A DNA stretch of 64,000 nucleotides from Synchiropus splendidus (GCF_027744825.2 NC_071348.1:13301563-13365562); one strand, 5' to 3'. Shown: positions 27,598 to 40,916, numbered from the stretch's first letter. Notes: a model not told the origin generated them from the letters alone. Numbers and translations: made by a program.

Positions 27598-27655
27598 CTG
27601 ATGGAGGGGATTGTTGGCCTTCTGTTGGTCAGGTGCAGAGAAGACAGAAAGAACT
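27598..27655 (-). promoter_or_regulatory. Probable non-coding first exon and TATA-like box of the S100A1-like gene
   Basis: On the minus strand TATTTAAG (27682-27689) lies about 30 bases before a plausible start near 27655. The short exon ends ...CATCAG|GTAAGA at 27598. The next acceptor is the one just before the ATG at 27021. The exact start site is inferred from spacing only. Confidence 0.5.
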
Positions 27656-28444
27656 GGTGATGAGGACCAGCTACACCTCGACTTAAATACAGGTCTCACT
27701 CCTCCCATCAGCCTCCTTCCACCTGCTGCAACCCCTCCTCTATCCCACCCCTCGTTGCCCCCCCTCTTCTCTGCTTACACATCGGACACCTGCTACCTGC
27801 TCACCTTTCCCAGTCCACGCTGTCAGAGGTGACATATCGACAAGTAATGATGTCGTAAGTTTAGGAAACCCTCTTAATGTGACCACAGGCAAAGCAGCTT
27901 GAAAAACTCTGAATGCTTCAGCAGAGCTGGTGCGAGCACGGCAGTGGACCTTTGACTCTACCTGAGCTCTGGGGTCTTGAGGAACATAGCTTTCAGCTTT
28001 AGCATCGTGGTGACCAATTAATAATGTGTGGGGGGTTTGGCCATCAAAAATTCAGCACCTGCCGTGGGCTGTATCTCCCAATCTCAAGTAGTCCAGGAAA
28101 GGAGATAGGGGAGGCTAGAGAATGGGTCATGGGTGAGCAAGGGTCAAAGATGTACATGGCAACCAAATCAGAGAGGCGTGATCTGATCCATATCACCGAT
28201 CGTCTGCCATTGTGCACAGTGCAGATAAAGAGTCGCCTGTTATAGAGCCGGACAGTTAGTGTTGGGGGTATCAGGGATGTAAAGGTGCCTTTGCTTCTCA
28301 ACCTATTTGCTTTTGACCTTCAGCTCTCGTGTGTCTACGCCCTACGATCAGGGATCATTTGACATTCAGAATGGACACTTTCTCATCCATTCATTTCAGT
28401 TCCTAATCTCATTCTATGTGATAAAGCCAAGACAAAATAAGTGC

Positions 28445-28800
28445 CGTAATTTCCTGACTATGACTCGGTAGTTTTTTCACACACTCTGAACCTTGCAGCT
28501 TTAAACACTGAGGCTAATATATCCATGTTTACGGGCAAACATGCTTCTTCACATCCGACCACCGAAGTGCATGTCGGGAAAACACACTGGTGAAACCAGT
28601 GAATTGAGAGCATGAATGTGAATAAAACACTTGTAATTTAATTGGTTTGATGTGACAAATCTGATTTTATAGCTAGTGTGTTTGAAACATTGCTGAGTTT
28701 GTTTCCATCATCTGTCTCAATGCTGGACCCTGTTTCCAAACTTCACTTCAGAAGTGATGTTATGTATCATCATCATGACTTTTAAGCCGGTAAATAGAAT
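28445..28800. repeat. Decayed copy of repeat family 1
   Basis: The phrases gccgtaatttcctgactat, then much later ctggaccctgtttccaaac and acttttaagccgg, follow the same order as the elements at 68-444 and 60759-61022. The right terminus is not recognisable. Confidence 0.5.
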
Positions 28801-29600
28801 TCACAGCATTTCTGTGGCGTAAACAGCACAGCTTCAATTCAAGTGTGCATAATGGTCCATAATCTTCCTTATATCCTATTTGGGAAAGTGTTTCTGGACT
28901 CAATTGAATACGAATTTTGGCATTTTTTAATCTGGTTGCACCTCCATCCCAGGAATAACACACTCAATCCAGCCAGTGAAGGCATCTCAAACACTGGCTA
29001 CGGAAGAGGTTAAGAAGGTTAGACATCAGATGGAGCATTAACTGGTCTACATTTTGAGGGCTAGTTGAACAAAACAAAGTCTCCAGTGTCTCCTCGCAGG
29101 GGCCCAGAAGCAACAAATGGCTTCTTCTCAGCTCACCTGTATGACATGTTCATTCACTCCCCAAAGCTGGTCTCTATTTCCACTCTAGGCCTGGGTCACA
29201 CACCTTATATAAAGGAAAGTTTTTGAGGCATCAGATGCGACTTGTACATGACTGCGGCCTCCTTACTGTAGAGTGTGAAGAGGACGACTCATCTTGCTCA
29301 TGTGTATTTGCGTGTTACATTAACTTTAATGCAACAGCGTCCATCCCCGTTGTCCTGACATTTATGTTTAAATCATTACAAGCGTGTTTGTCTCGTTGCC
29401 TGTGCCTGTGTACTGTATGCACCATATGTGCGAGCATATAATGTTGCAGAGTGGAGGATGGGACACAAAGGAAGAGTATACTGCATGTCAGGATCCAGTT
29501 GCGGTGATCCACACACCTAAAGGATGTCCCTGCTATATTTAGACCATCGGATGAAGGCACAAATAAAAGCCACACGCGAGAGTTTCCATTGATGGGTTCT

Positions 29601-29606
29601 TTTATT
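29601..29606 (-). terminator. Polyadenylation signal of the S100A13/A14-like gene
   Basis: AATAAA on the minus strand, about 220 bases after the stop at 29825. Confidence 0.55.
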
Positions 29607-29824
29607 ACGTTTTGAAAAACACTCTGTTATGAAAGGAGCAGCCCAGAATCCTTCAATGTGACGGCGACATGGTTGGATGGAGCACAATGTCGAGAATGGT
29701 AGATACTAAGGTCATTGATTAAATTGAGTGCTAGCGGATGGAAATAATAGCTGAAGGAATATTGAAAATGCACGTAGGTTTGATCGTCTGTGGAACTTCA
29801 GGGTTTAGCTAGGCAGCACAGCAG

Positions 29825-30165
29825 TTAAGCAGCTGCTTGCTCGCCTGCAGCCTGCCTCTCGCTGAGGGACTTGGCGATGTGGCCCACCAACTTCATGTAC
29901 TCGGGGAAGTTGATCTTTCCATCAGTGTTTTCATCAAGACCGCTCAGCATCTCCTTCACAGCAGAGGAGCAGTTTGTGTCCTGTACGAAGAAAAGGATAT
30001 TCAAGTGTGCTGCTTTCCTAGAACATGGATGGTCGGCTCCTACCTCCATCAATCCGCTGAAATGCTTCTGAACCAATTTCTGGGCAGCTTTTTTGTCTAG
30101 GGACTCTTTTCCTCTGGCAGAAGTCACAAAGGTGGTCACAATGGTTTGGATTGCTGACTCCATCT
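29825..30165 (-). CDS. S100 EF-hand protein, S100A13/A14-like
   Basis: Minus-strand exons: ATG at 30163 to 30044, then 29980-29825, joining GAG|GAC, 91 residues. The transcript exon starts at 30165 after ttgcag. The N-terminus ESAIQTIVTTFVTSARGKES resembles S100A13, with a weak, shortened pseudo EF-hand. The C-terminal loop DENTDGKINFPE is canonical and is followed by YMKLVGHIAKSLSERQ, again S100A13/A14-like. The end is Ala-rich. S100A13 is linked in mammals to non-classical secretion of FGF1 and IL-1alpha; whether that holds here is unknown. The gene lies about 2.5 kb upstream of the S100A1-like gene in the same orientation. The subclass is uncertain, the S100 family is not. Confidence 0.82.
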
Positions 30166-32223
30166 CTGCAACACAAGAAACAAATAGATTTAAAATATCT
30201 CATCCACGCATGTGTTCTGCAGAACCTTTGATAACACCTGAGCTTGGCAGTTATTTTCAGTACCGAGTGCATGAATGGATCTAATTTAGCCACTGGTGTG
30301 GATCCTGCTTCAGGCTGGCTGAAGATCTCCATCCCCATATTGTGCTAGCTTATGATGGAAGTGGCATCATTTTCCGCCACTCATCCCCACCTGCAGCTGT
30401 CAGCTAAAATGGTTGAAGAATACCCTGGTCAGGTCTCAGTGCGGGATGGAAACTCAAGGACTGAGGGAGGAAAGCAGAGTGCCAGGGGAGAACCCAAGCC
30501 AGCACAGATAAACAATCTTTCCAACTGAAGCTCTGTAAACAGAAGAACTGTTTCCTTCCATTCAATTCTTTTTTGAATCTGGTGTGAGGACATCATTTAT
30601 TCATCTTTTCTCTGTTAATATAGTTTTGAAAATGTATATTCATCTACTCATGAATGTGTAATGTCAGATGTACACTGTCATTGCCTGGCTGTCGGCAATT
30701 TAGCGCGAGTTTATACATGACTATGTGAATAAACAATACATACTTAAAGATGGATACAGTATGAGAAATCATGGAAGAATGAAGTGGGGATGCTAGTGCC
30801 ACAAAGCACACAAAACAGCATGCAAAGTTTAAAGGTCACCCTCACTCCACTACTGAATGACCATCTGCATCTTGCTTCACAAAATGATTGTATTGATATT
30901 TGTGTGCTACTGTGGAAAACGTTTAACAGGCCTGTGGCCAGAGGAATTCAGGGGGCAGAAGATACCTCTTCCAGCTCTGGGGAAGCACAGAGGTGCTGCA
31001 GGCCGCTGAGAGATATAATGCCTCCAGCTGCTCCTCCCAGTAGGACATGCCCTGAAGAAGGTTTACATATGGTATTTTTACTTTTATTTTTGGTATTTTT
31101 ATGGTATTTTACAGTACAACTAGGTGGATGAATGAGAGCCTACATAAGCCGGCACACTTTAATAAGTCACCCCATTTCTTTAAGAGGGGTGTGGCGGCGA
31201 GCAAGGCTTCCTCAGGTAAACAGAGCGAAAGAGATGGAGTGATGGATGTTTGGGAAGGAGGAGAGTGTCTGAGGTAAACAACAATGGGAGTGATCTTTGA
31301 TGATAGACACCTGATCGCCAGCAGGCCACTGCTGCTTCAAGTTACTCCCCACAGTCCGCTTGCTGTCCTGACACTGACGGAAAACACCACAGGTCATGGC
31401 TGTGCATCCTCAGCAGGACAAAGAGGTTTCGAGGATCAGGCAGAGGAGCGGAGGAATGACAGCCCCGTTCCTTCATCATCACTTATAGGGTTAGTGACAT
31501 CATGTATGCAGCTTCCATCAGGCATCCAGTCAACCAAAGTTAGGTTATTAAAGTAAAACAAATATCTCATCTGTTCTTTATATATAAACCCCACATTTAA
31601 AAAATAATATTCACGGCTATACTGCTTTTTTGTTTTAAAAAGATACATGCAATTCCATTTATTTTCTTACTTTTTTGTTTTGTGTCCCCCAAAATGACCC
31701 CTTTTCACTGTGGTCTTCTTATTTTTGCCCCTCAAATGTCATCCACTTTAACTTTTTATTTTATTATATTTTAAACATGTCTCTTGGAAACAAAATTACA
31801 GAAATTGAAATTGTTCAAAATGACATTTTGTTCAGAACCAACCTATTCTGATCGGCGATTAAAGAGACTCCCCCGTGCTGAATATGCACTGGGACTCTGC
31901 CTGAGCGCTGAGAGACGATCAGAACATAGAAAGCGATCCCTCCTCGAGACGAATGGGGTCATTTTATCCCAAAAGACGTGTTAACACGCAGCACTTATTC
32001 CTATTACAGCGGTCCATGTAACCGCAGCAACTCTGAATTGGATAGTATATTTTCACATCCAGTAAACAAGGAATATTTAACCTACGACAAGAATACATCC
32101 ATTCATGGAGGGGAAAGTGCCCACGCAACTGTAGTGACCTGCAAATGACTCATTCAAAAACCTGCTACTGTAATACACCTTAATATTGACTGGGAGTCAG
32201 GTTCTGTTATCTGTTTAATAACA
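30166..32223. other. Intergenic stretch, upstream of the S100A13/A14-like gene
   Basis: The non-coding first exon of the S100 gene should lie somewhere here, but I cannot pick it out. AT-rich between 31550 and 31790. No coding exon is recognised. Confidence 0.4.
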
Positions 32224-32510
32224 AAGTAACATCCGACTTATGACCTGCTCGACTTACGTCCACCCGTACTTACGTCCACGGCCATCAGATGCTTTTTTTT
32301 TTTTTTTAATTCAATGTCTGGCACCGCAGCACGTAGCAGGCAGGCAACGCGTACGGCAGTTACAGCAGCACAGTATCCCGGCATCTCACTCTCACACAGC
32401 CATCTACCACTACAGTAGCACCTATAACCCTCGCGTATTTTTTTGAATGGCATCCGACTTACGACCGGTTGGTCGGAACCCATCCCGGTCATAAGTTGGA
32501 TGCTACTTGT
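32224..32510. mobile_element. MITE-like element with long terminal inverted repeats (family 2)
   Basis: The left end (32226-32246, agtaacatccgacttatgacc) is the reverse complement, with about two mismatches, of the right end at 32487-32507. Inside are a poly-T run and cgacttacgtccac phrases. A partial copy of the right half occurs at 60407-60511. There is no coding capacity, so it would depend on an autonomous partner. Confidence 0.65.
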
Positions 32511-35500
32511 ATATGACTTATTCCAGAATTAGATGGCATTTTGGTTTTGAAATTTGAAGGAAAAAAAACACTGCTGTAACTTCTTGTCGTGCATTAATCC
32601 TCAGCTAATAATATCATGGTGAACGGAGAAGCTGGAGAAGAGTCAGAGTGGACCATGCTCAGGGCTTCATTGGGAGTGACAAGGAAGGGCAAGATGAGAC
32701 ATAACCACATCGGAGAGAGGATGAGTGTGACAAGGGGAGAAGGCCAAGATGGGTTCACGTGGAGGAGGCCGATGAGAAAAGGAATAAGACTTGTCTTGTC
32801 GCGTGATAGTTTGCGCAAGAGGCATTCAAGCTGGACCTTATGAAGTTATACAAATTTGAAGTGTAAAGTCGAGAAGAGAACAGTTCAGGCAAAGACGATG
32901 GCAGCTTCCTCTTGTCATGTGGCTCACTGCCTTCTTCTTCTTCTACCATGCTAAAAATGTTGGGTATGCAAAACAAATGCTTCCACTTGTACCCGTGGGA
33001 TTTGCAAATGAAACCATTCAACCGAAGGAATGAGGGTTGGAACAACAGGCACATGGCCTTTTGGGGAACTCCAGAAATATTGTTTGTAGAATGTAAGCAA
33101 TAGTCTTCATGCGAGATGATGGGATGAGCTTTGTAAGGTGGTTAGCTACGACTTGGTCCAATTCCATTGTTTTCTGTTTCAACCCCCCGAAATTGAGTGG
33201 ATAACTGTCACTACAAAATGGGCGTGGCCTACAGCAGGACTGCGAGGATCGGAAACTGCCGGCAGCAGTGGGTAATGGTGACGGATGGGTGCCTGGGGCC
33301 GTGTTGTGGGGTAACTGGAGACGCTGGTAAATCTCCCATCTGACACAAATGTCACACCTGAATGCTCACTATGCACTGACAAAGGCTTTGCAGATGGACG
33401 GAGCGATACAGCAGGAATGACACACACACATACCAAAAGCAGCAGCACACCAATTAGGACTTGCACTGCATTAACCTAATTACCGGGCCAGTGAGAGCTG
33501 AATGCACTAGTGTCCACGCACCAAAAGCCTGGGTCCAGTTTCATGCTCCGTGCCAGCACACACCACGTTACGCCACGCGGTTTTCATCCCTCATACAAGT
33601 GAGCATCTGTCATCAGCAACATGTCCATTATTATTTCACAAGCTACTGGAATTGGCTCGACACCTACTGGAGTGAACAAAGCACAACGTGGCTGTTTCTG
33701 AAATGACACCACAGCGTCAGTTAGCTTCCACACCTAAAGAGACCCACACAAATGGCACCAACTGTATTCGACTCAGGCCACTGGCTCTCATGGAGTCAGT
33801 GGTCAGTAGTGAAGACCAAAGCTGCTGCTCTTAAATGAGCACTAAAGTAACCATTCAGAAAACATTCAGAAAAGGACAGTGGTCGACTCAAGAACATTAG
33901 ATTGTTTTTTTTCAACCCATATTTTGCTATTTCTGTCCTCCGTTTTATCAAATTAATAATACATTTTAGAATCCAATATTTCAGCTTTCGTTGCTGGCAG
34001 GTCCGTTTTGCATCTCTAGGTGCAATCAAACACTTTTTTTCTGTGGCATTGACTCATCATTCTCTCTTTAACAGCAACTTTTGTTGCTATTGTGAATTGT
34101 ATTGACCTGGTGCCATAGAAGCAGTGCGTTCAGTTGGACGCTTTCCATTCAAATGGTATTGTAACAAGGAACTGATGGTAGCTGAACTCACAAGTCCAGA
34201 GCTTGTGCTCAACTTCAGTTCTGTCATGACCTACTGAAAATAAATTTCCTCCCATTGTGTCCCACTGAATCTGTTGGCCAAGGCTTCTGTGTCAGATTTC
34301 GCGAATGAGCCGGACCATAAATTACGTTAACACTGTTAAGAGTTCATTACGACCACACTAATCTCAGATTAGCAAGTAAACTTAAAAACATAAAGTGCAA
34401 GAACACCTTCTGTCAGTAAAATTTGAGGGCTAAAATGTTTCAGTGATTCAGTGCATGAGAGAGACAACATAAAAAAAAGTAAAAAATGTGGGGAAAAAGT
34501 CAGTACTTCAGTGAAACCCCTGTGATCTACATGTTTACTCTTCACATGACTAAAGAAATTGATATCAATATTTCACCTAAAAATAGCTTGAATTGGGAGA
34601 AAGCAACACAAAAACGACTTTTTAAAAAATATAAATAATATATTTTATTAGAACATTAGCATACAATGCAGACATACTTTCAAATATTTTTCTTTTCTAT
34701 CAACAAGAACAAAATTCTTGGCCCCATTCCTCATTCCTGTCTTCAGCAAATAAACATTTGTCAAAATGTGTGACAAGAACTGACAAAAAATAAGAGCCAG
34801 CAAAGAATACAGAAACAGAGTAAACAGAGTATATAACAGCAAGTAAAACAATATATAGAAATTATACCCAGAACTTTATAACTCTGTGATGAAAAGAATA
34901 ATAAGTAAAATTAAGAAAGAAGGATATAAAGAGTAAATGTGTGCTGTAACTGATGCACAGAAGTATATTATATATAATTTATTTTAGGAGGCCCTGACAG
35001 CAGGTCGACAGGCAGCAAAATAAACAAAACAAATAAAGCAGCAGCCCTTTATTCGGATCCCAATTTAAGAAGGTGCGTAACGTCATTAAGGCAAGCTCTA
35101 TGGGTCGGGGGGGTTGGCGATTTCCACAGTAAAAACAAGGAGGTAAAAGCTACTTTGTTTGAGCTTCAGTTAGGACAAGATCATCTGGAGGTCGGCAAAA
35201 AATTGCAATATGGGGGCAAATTTTTTGAGGAGCCATGTTGAGAGCTTCACATTAGTTATGTAGCGGAACACGCAAGCCATCTTAGCATCTACGTGGACTC
35301 AACAAGCAGTTCTTGATATACGTCTAACTCAAGTTCTTGCTTGATTTGTTGCGGAAAATAAACGTTTGCCACAAATTGTTCAACTCAGGTTTTTTTCTGT
35401 GAATTTATCGGAATTCACGAAAAATTATGGTGAGCTGTTGTCGTAAAGGTTTACCGCCTTGTCTCTAAAGCGCTGCGGTACACACTGGTCTTTAACACTT

Positions 35501-35630
35501 TTCCACTGTGCTAGATCCTATTTTATTTCTTCCAGATGCCCCACATTGTGTAAGTCTTGGAGAAAATAAATTGGACTTGTTGCTCTTCAACGGCTGCCTC
35601 CATTGTCCTTTCTGTTCACCTTCATTTGCA
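32511..35630. other. Gene-poor stretch
   Basis: No supported gene. Two frames that look tempting (a hydrophobic-start one at about 33466 on the minus strand, and short ones near 32616) were not supported on inspection. AT-rich from 34400 to 35000. Confidence 0.4.
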
Positions 35631-35638
35631 TTTTACAA

Positions 35639-35793
35639 GCAAGCCATCTCTTATCTGTGGTCCAGAACTTTATGGATTAATGGTGAAAGGAAAAGGTCAC
35701 CGAATCGAACCAGTGACAGTTAAAGGAGTTCGTGAAGAATTCAGAATAAGTGGCGCTGCGTTTTCTCGTCTGCAACAGGAGCTACCATCATAG
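35639..35793 (+). pseudogene. Unassigned exon-like segment ending in a stop
   Basis: After a pyrimidine-rich tract and acceptor-like ttcatttgcattttacaag, the frame encodes about 50 residues with protein-like composition (GPELYGLMVKGKGHRIEPV, then TVKGVREEFRISGAAFSRLQ) and stops with TAG at 35791-35793. I do not recognise the family. No companion exons were found upstream on the plus strand, so it may be an isolated terminal exon of a gene whose other exons I missed, or a relic. Confidence 0.3.
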
Positions 35794-37800
35794 AAAAGCC
35801 GGCCACACCTCAAGCTGAGCAATGTTTGCCTCTCAAACACAGCAAATTCATTATACATTTAAAGGATCTGTCTTTTCATTAGCTTCATTTTCTTAAGCTA
35901 ACATGAAGGATTTAAGCTCAGCTGTGTGGGTTTCCACAGGCTGAACTTCTGACAGGAAGCTTGTGGTCATGATGACTCAAGACGAGTGAATGTCGGAGCT
36001 TTTTCTCTTCCCTTGGATTGTTACTTGAGTATCAATGAGCAGGGTTACTAATTAAACTTCCCTAACATTTGCCTGAGCTCTACAAAGTTCATAGCTCCGA
36101 TTAAAGTGTGTCAGTACACAGGCAGCAACCATTTCCAGAGTTATACAACCAGCCGAGTCCTGTTCTGACATGACCTGAGCTTGGCTGAAGAGTCATCGCT
36201 AATAACGTTAAAAGCGTCATATAAAAAGCGATGGCCGCTTCCGTTTGTCATGGGAAAGTTCGGAACAAAAGAGCTGTTGTGAGGCAGATTCTCTCTTCGT
36301 GGAAATCATCTGACGCTTCAACAGTGTAGCATGACATGTCACAAGACTGGTGTGTTTAATGATAAATTATCGTCGCCAGTTTAGGTGAGTGTCAAACCTC
36401 CACATGTGTCATGAGCCGCAGACATGCCACACATGGATGCAGCAATTGTATATAGATATATACTGTATATACAATACACTTTATATATACAGTACACTTT
36501 AAGCCACTCGATTAAGACTGAGGAAGAGTTTCATTGTAGATGTGTTGAGGCGGTGTTTCAAAATGGTCTCTAAAATTAAATCCAGTTCCTTGTCACAAGG
36601 CAAAAGTCACAGCAATGTTCACTTGGAAACAAGGACATTTTGCACACTGTTCTAAATGGCCTTTAAATACATAAAAGAGTGCACCATTTAAAAAGGCCTT
36701 AAAGTTCCATAATGCACTGCAACGGTTAAAGTCAGAGGATTGAATCTAATGAATAGTCTTGAATATCATGGTCAGACTATGTCATCCATGGTAATTCTGT
36801 TAGGCGATCAATTTAGTCCATTATGAACCACACTATTTCAACACATTCCACATGGATTCCTGACTCCATGTGTTGAACCAACAGCAGGGTTATTTCGGCT
36901 TAAGTGTTGAGCCAGGGTGAGCATCATAGACATGCAAGTCTAAGTACAGTGAATGGCTCTTCTTCAGGTGATGTAGTGACAGACCTTCCTCCTGCTACTT
37001 ATTTACGAAATATCCGTGATATTCCTGTCCTCACAAATGGTGTCATGAGTAGGATTTGAACCCAGGCCCGGGGTTTGTGCCAGAATAATTATAGAGCTAT
37101 AAGTCCTTGCGGTAAATAACACTGCATAACATAACATTTCTTTTGTTGGGATCTGCTCTGTATGTGTCTTAATTCTCCCGTGCTATAGTATCGGGAGAGT
37201 CAATAGTTTTCTACTACTCTGCCACGCCCCTTCTATTGTTTAACTTCTACCCCTCTTTCTCAGACGCACGTTTATCCAACGGATTGAGCACAGAGCAACG
37301 TCCCACTTGTATTGAGCAAGCTGTTCAACAATGAACACTAGAAGTCAAACCCTTTTTTTTTTTTTTTCAAAAAGCCTGTGAGTCAGATTTCCATGACTGA
37401 TTTGTTGGTATTTGAAAGACAACAACTCTCCAGCTCAAATACTTTTGGAAGTTTCCTTTAAGAACTTAATACAATTCCGTATCATAAATAAGACAATTAA
37501 GACTGAATGAGAAGCTCAATAAAATCCACATTTTGTTGAAGTTAGTTTTTCCCAGGGGAAGGCAGCGCTACTATGAGCAGCACAACAAGTACAAACCAGT
37601 TGACGGCCAACACCCTGAATGTGGATGAGGCAACCTGACTCTCACATGTGGGAGATTTGGAACAAAACGAGATCAAACAAGACCACTCCAAGAGCGGCTG
37701 GAAGAGTTAACAGGCATGTTGACTAAACGCATTATAAACTTCAGCTGAGTGTTGACATGATGGCCATTAAGCTAATGCTTTGAACTCCCAATGTTACTTT
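35794..37800. other. Intergenic stretch
   Basis: No gene seen. AT-rich palindromic sequence (tatatactgtatatac) occurs at about 36449-36495. At 37052-37062 the minus strand has a B-box-like GGTTCAAATCC, as in tRNA-derived SINEs, without a clear A box. Confidence 0.35.
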
Positions 37801-37811
37801 GTTCTTTCCTC

Positions 37812-37822
37812 CTATCTATCTG

Positions 37823-37897
<75 letters not shown>

Positions 37898-38032
37898 GTC
37901 TATCTGTCTATCTATCTATCTATCTCTGTCTATCTGTCTATCTATCTATCTATCTATCTCTGTCTGTCTATCTGTCTATCTATCTATCTATCTATCTATC
38001 TCTGTCTGTCTATCTATTTATCTATCTATCTA

Positions 38033-38072
<40 letters not shown>
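37812..38072. repeat. Compound tetranucleotide microsatellite (TATC/TGTC)n
   Basis: About 260 bases of near-uninterrupted TATC units interspersed with TGTC, ending in a pure TGTC block (38034-38071). It is open in all three plus frames because the unit contains no stop, which gives spurious Leu/Tyr/Ser-rich frames. It is expected to be highly length-polymorphic. Confidence 0.97.
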
Positions 38073-38489
38073 CCTCAGATTTGGTCCCCAAGACTCAGAG
38101 GATGACTAGTATGACTGTAGTGGCTTTTGAGGTGATGCTTCAAGGGCAGACTGTAAAGTTTATTTTAACACATCAGCATATTACAGTTGCAGAGACTCAT
38201 GGACAGTATACTTTTCCCACACAAGAATGGAAAAGTGTCTTAATTAAAAAATGCAATGATTTTATGAAGACTTACTTCAGGTTCACTCTTTGTTCTATTT
38301 ATATAACAAAGGTGACATGAACTTGTCATATGGTGGCAGCAGTAACTCAATATTAGACTGCACTTTTCTGTTTTTATTATCATTTTTTAGTTTCACTGAC
38401 TGTTTACTGGCCGTTGTTATATTTGCAATATGTTTAGAGTTATGTTTAAAGCTTGCAGCGATCTAAACGTGGGCTGAATTTAAATGGCG

Positions 38490-39340
38490 TGTGACTAGAA
38501 TTGGGTTTGCAGTGCGGTTCCGATGTGCGTTTTTACGCAAGTCTCCGCGTCTGGGCCTCGTCTCCACCCTGATCACGCTGTTTGCTCTGGCTGAAACTCC
38601 CTCCGTGTTACCTGCCAGTGGTTGCTGGTTCTACTCCTTAGCTTTGGAGTCATATACATGTATTGGAGATGAAAATTAAAATACCAGTCCCACAACAAAC
38701 GCCCTGTTTTTCCATAGCAGTACGTAACGGAGCTGGCATCAGAGGTTCGTCCGCAGATCCAGAACAACTAATCCTGACAATTTGTAGCAGAACCAGAGGC
38801 ACAACTGACACACGGACATGAATAAGTAACGAGCGCTCGGGTGTCCCTGAAAGTGTAAAGGGGATTGGGGTTAGTTTACCGAGGAGAACATGATCCACGC
38901 GGCGATGACAACAGAGACGCTCCGAGAGAAAACCAACCGGCCAGAAGAAGGAATCTAGAAAATACCGCGATAAAATCTCAGACTCACTGTGAAAGACGCA
39001 GGGCGTAGGACAAGAGTGTGGTTCGACTGCGGCTCTCCTTGTTCCTCCTCCTCAGTCTTGAGCTAGATGAAGCACTAGCACATATCTTTTCCGTGATTTA
39101 ACTTGTTGCCCCAGCCAAGTTTTTTTTTTTCACGGTGACAGGGCGTGTGCTGGAGAGAAGAATGCGGGGAGAGACTCACTTTCACCAACTCCCTCAGCTG
39201 TAGCCCGGCTCCGCTCGTCTCTTGTTCTTCACCGATGCGTTTGTCGTTACTTGGCACAGTTATCAACGTTATTATTCTGGAACTACATGTGGAACAAGTG
39301 CGCGCTGACGTGGACGCGCAGGCTCACAAGCACGATCACC
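38490..39340 (-). promoter_or_regulatory. CpG-rich patch with a possible first exon and strong splice donors
   Basis: This stretch has clearly more CG dinucleotides than its surroundings. On the minus strand, GTTGGTGAAA|GTGAGT (donor near 39180) and TTCTCCTCG|GTAAAC (near 38878) look like splice donors. The frame before the first donor has no ATG, so it would be 5' UTR. It could be the promoter of a minus-strand gene, perhaps distant first exons of an S100 gene below. No protein can be assigned. Confidence 0.3.
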
Positions 39341-40910
39341 ACACCCTACTGCCTCTGTTTGTCAGAACTGACACTTTATAGTATTTATTTGTTTATTTCA
39401 TTATGACGCATCGACAAAACTTGCGTTTGTCAGTGCGCATGCATATTCTTTTAGAACCTTCTTTGCAGAACCATTTCTAATAACCCACAAGTCCAAGCGT
39501 CTTAACTTCAAAAATAACTCGGTTATTATAATGGGTTTAAGTGTTTAAGAGTCATGGTTAAGGCCAGCTATTATTTTAGGTTGAGCTTGAGGAAAGCATG
39601 ATGGCAATGGGAGGTCCTCACAAAGCCGGTGGTACAAACGTGTGTGTGTGCAGCATGAATGCTCCTATTCAGACATGACGAATCGATTCTCACACACACA
39701 CAGTGGAGTTCATCATTGTGCGCACATTTTTCAGTCTAACTTTAGACTTTATGTCAAGACCAGATCAACTTGAGTTTAAATTAGCACATCATGAGACAGA
39801 ATATTGAGATCCACTCAGAATCCACAAGGCTGTACATTGTGCTTTAATAGGATGAAAACACAATTACTGATCAACTGTTTCAAAGTCAAAGAAACGCAGG
39901 AGAAGTGAGGACTGATGAACGACAGCGTTGGATGAGAGCAGATGTAGGAGAAGAGATAGGTGGTCAGTGAAGGACATGAGGAGGACAGGTGGGACTCGAG
40001 AGGAAGACGAGGACAGTCAGGTGGAGGAGAGGGAACTACGCAGGGAGAGAGAGGGAGCCAAGGGGCATCAACCTCAGTGCATCACAGGGCATCATACTGA
40101 CGGAGCGCATAGACTGGCATCAGCAGACGATATGAAGTGATCATTTTACTACAACATTGTACCTGCAGTCATCACTGAATTGTACAGAAGAGGAAGAGTG
40201 GGTGACACAAAGGTAGAAAGTGCAGTATAAATGTGCATCAATGAGGACCAATCCAGAACAGACAGTCACACTAAATCTTTATTGTGTCTTCCTATAAACA
40301 ACCAAGCAGATATTACTACTGCCAACAACAACAGTATTTCAAGGGTTAGCCATAGCGGTTTTTGTTTCCCCCGAAAACGCATGAAGAAAAACCTTTTATT
40401 AACTTCCGGGTAAGTACCAATAGATAACCTTTGGGTATTGGGTACAATTATTTCCCAGCATGCAAGTCGACTCATGACATGACGGCATTCATCCACTAGA
40501 TGTCAGTGTTTCTTGTTTGAAATTCATCCTAAATAGAGATTGACGTGTGTTATTTCTGATCAATGATGGCATGGTTTGTAAGGATCTGCATGACATTAAT
40601 ATTTTATTTTCTGTTGCATCAATGAATACACAGAGTCAGACGAGGGTCTTTGTAAATAAGAGGGCCACATGCATCCCTCTGCTGGCTGATGTCCAGCCCT
40701 GTTAAGAACAGGAAATGTTGTCAAAACATCGAAGACAAATGTACCTGGAAATAAATTACTGTCTCTCTGCAATCACTGCAGCCATGTCTGCATTATTACA
40801 AATTCACCCTGTTTGCACCTCCATTCAAGAGGTCCAAATGAGGACCATTCCTGCCCAGCATTCTCTTCCCCAACAAAAACATCGACTCACTCAAGTTCAT
40901 GAAAGGTATA

Positions 40911-40916
40911 TTTATT
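40911..40916 (-). terminator. Polyadenylation signal of S100 gene A
   Basis: AATAAA on the minus strand, about 110 bases after the stop. The same signal is kept at 43931-43936 in unit B. Confidence 0.65.

Noticed and set aside
29206..29213. TATATAAA on the plus strand
   Set aside because: No exon or gene follows on that strand; taken as chance in AT-rich DNA.
33179..33466. Minus-strand frame with a signal-peptide-like hydrophobic start
   Set aside because: It has no ATG (begins at GTG after an upstream stop), the hydrophobic part is a simple GT-rich stretch, and no splice sites support it.
37030..37110. tRNA gene on the minus strand
   Set aside because: A B-box-like GGTTCAAATCC is present, but no cloverleaf or A box can be drawn.
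37780..38320. Leu/Tyr/Ser-repeat frames up to 173 residues
   Set aside because: Produced by the TATC/TGTC microsatellite in all three frames.
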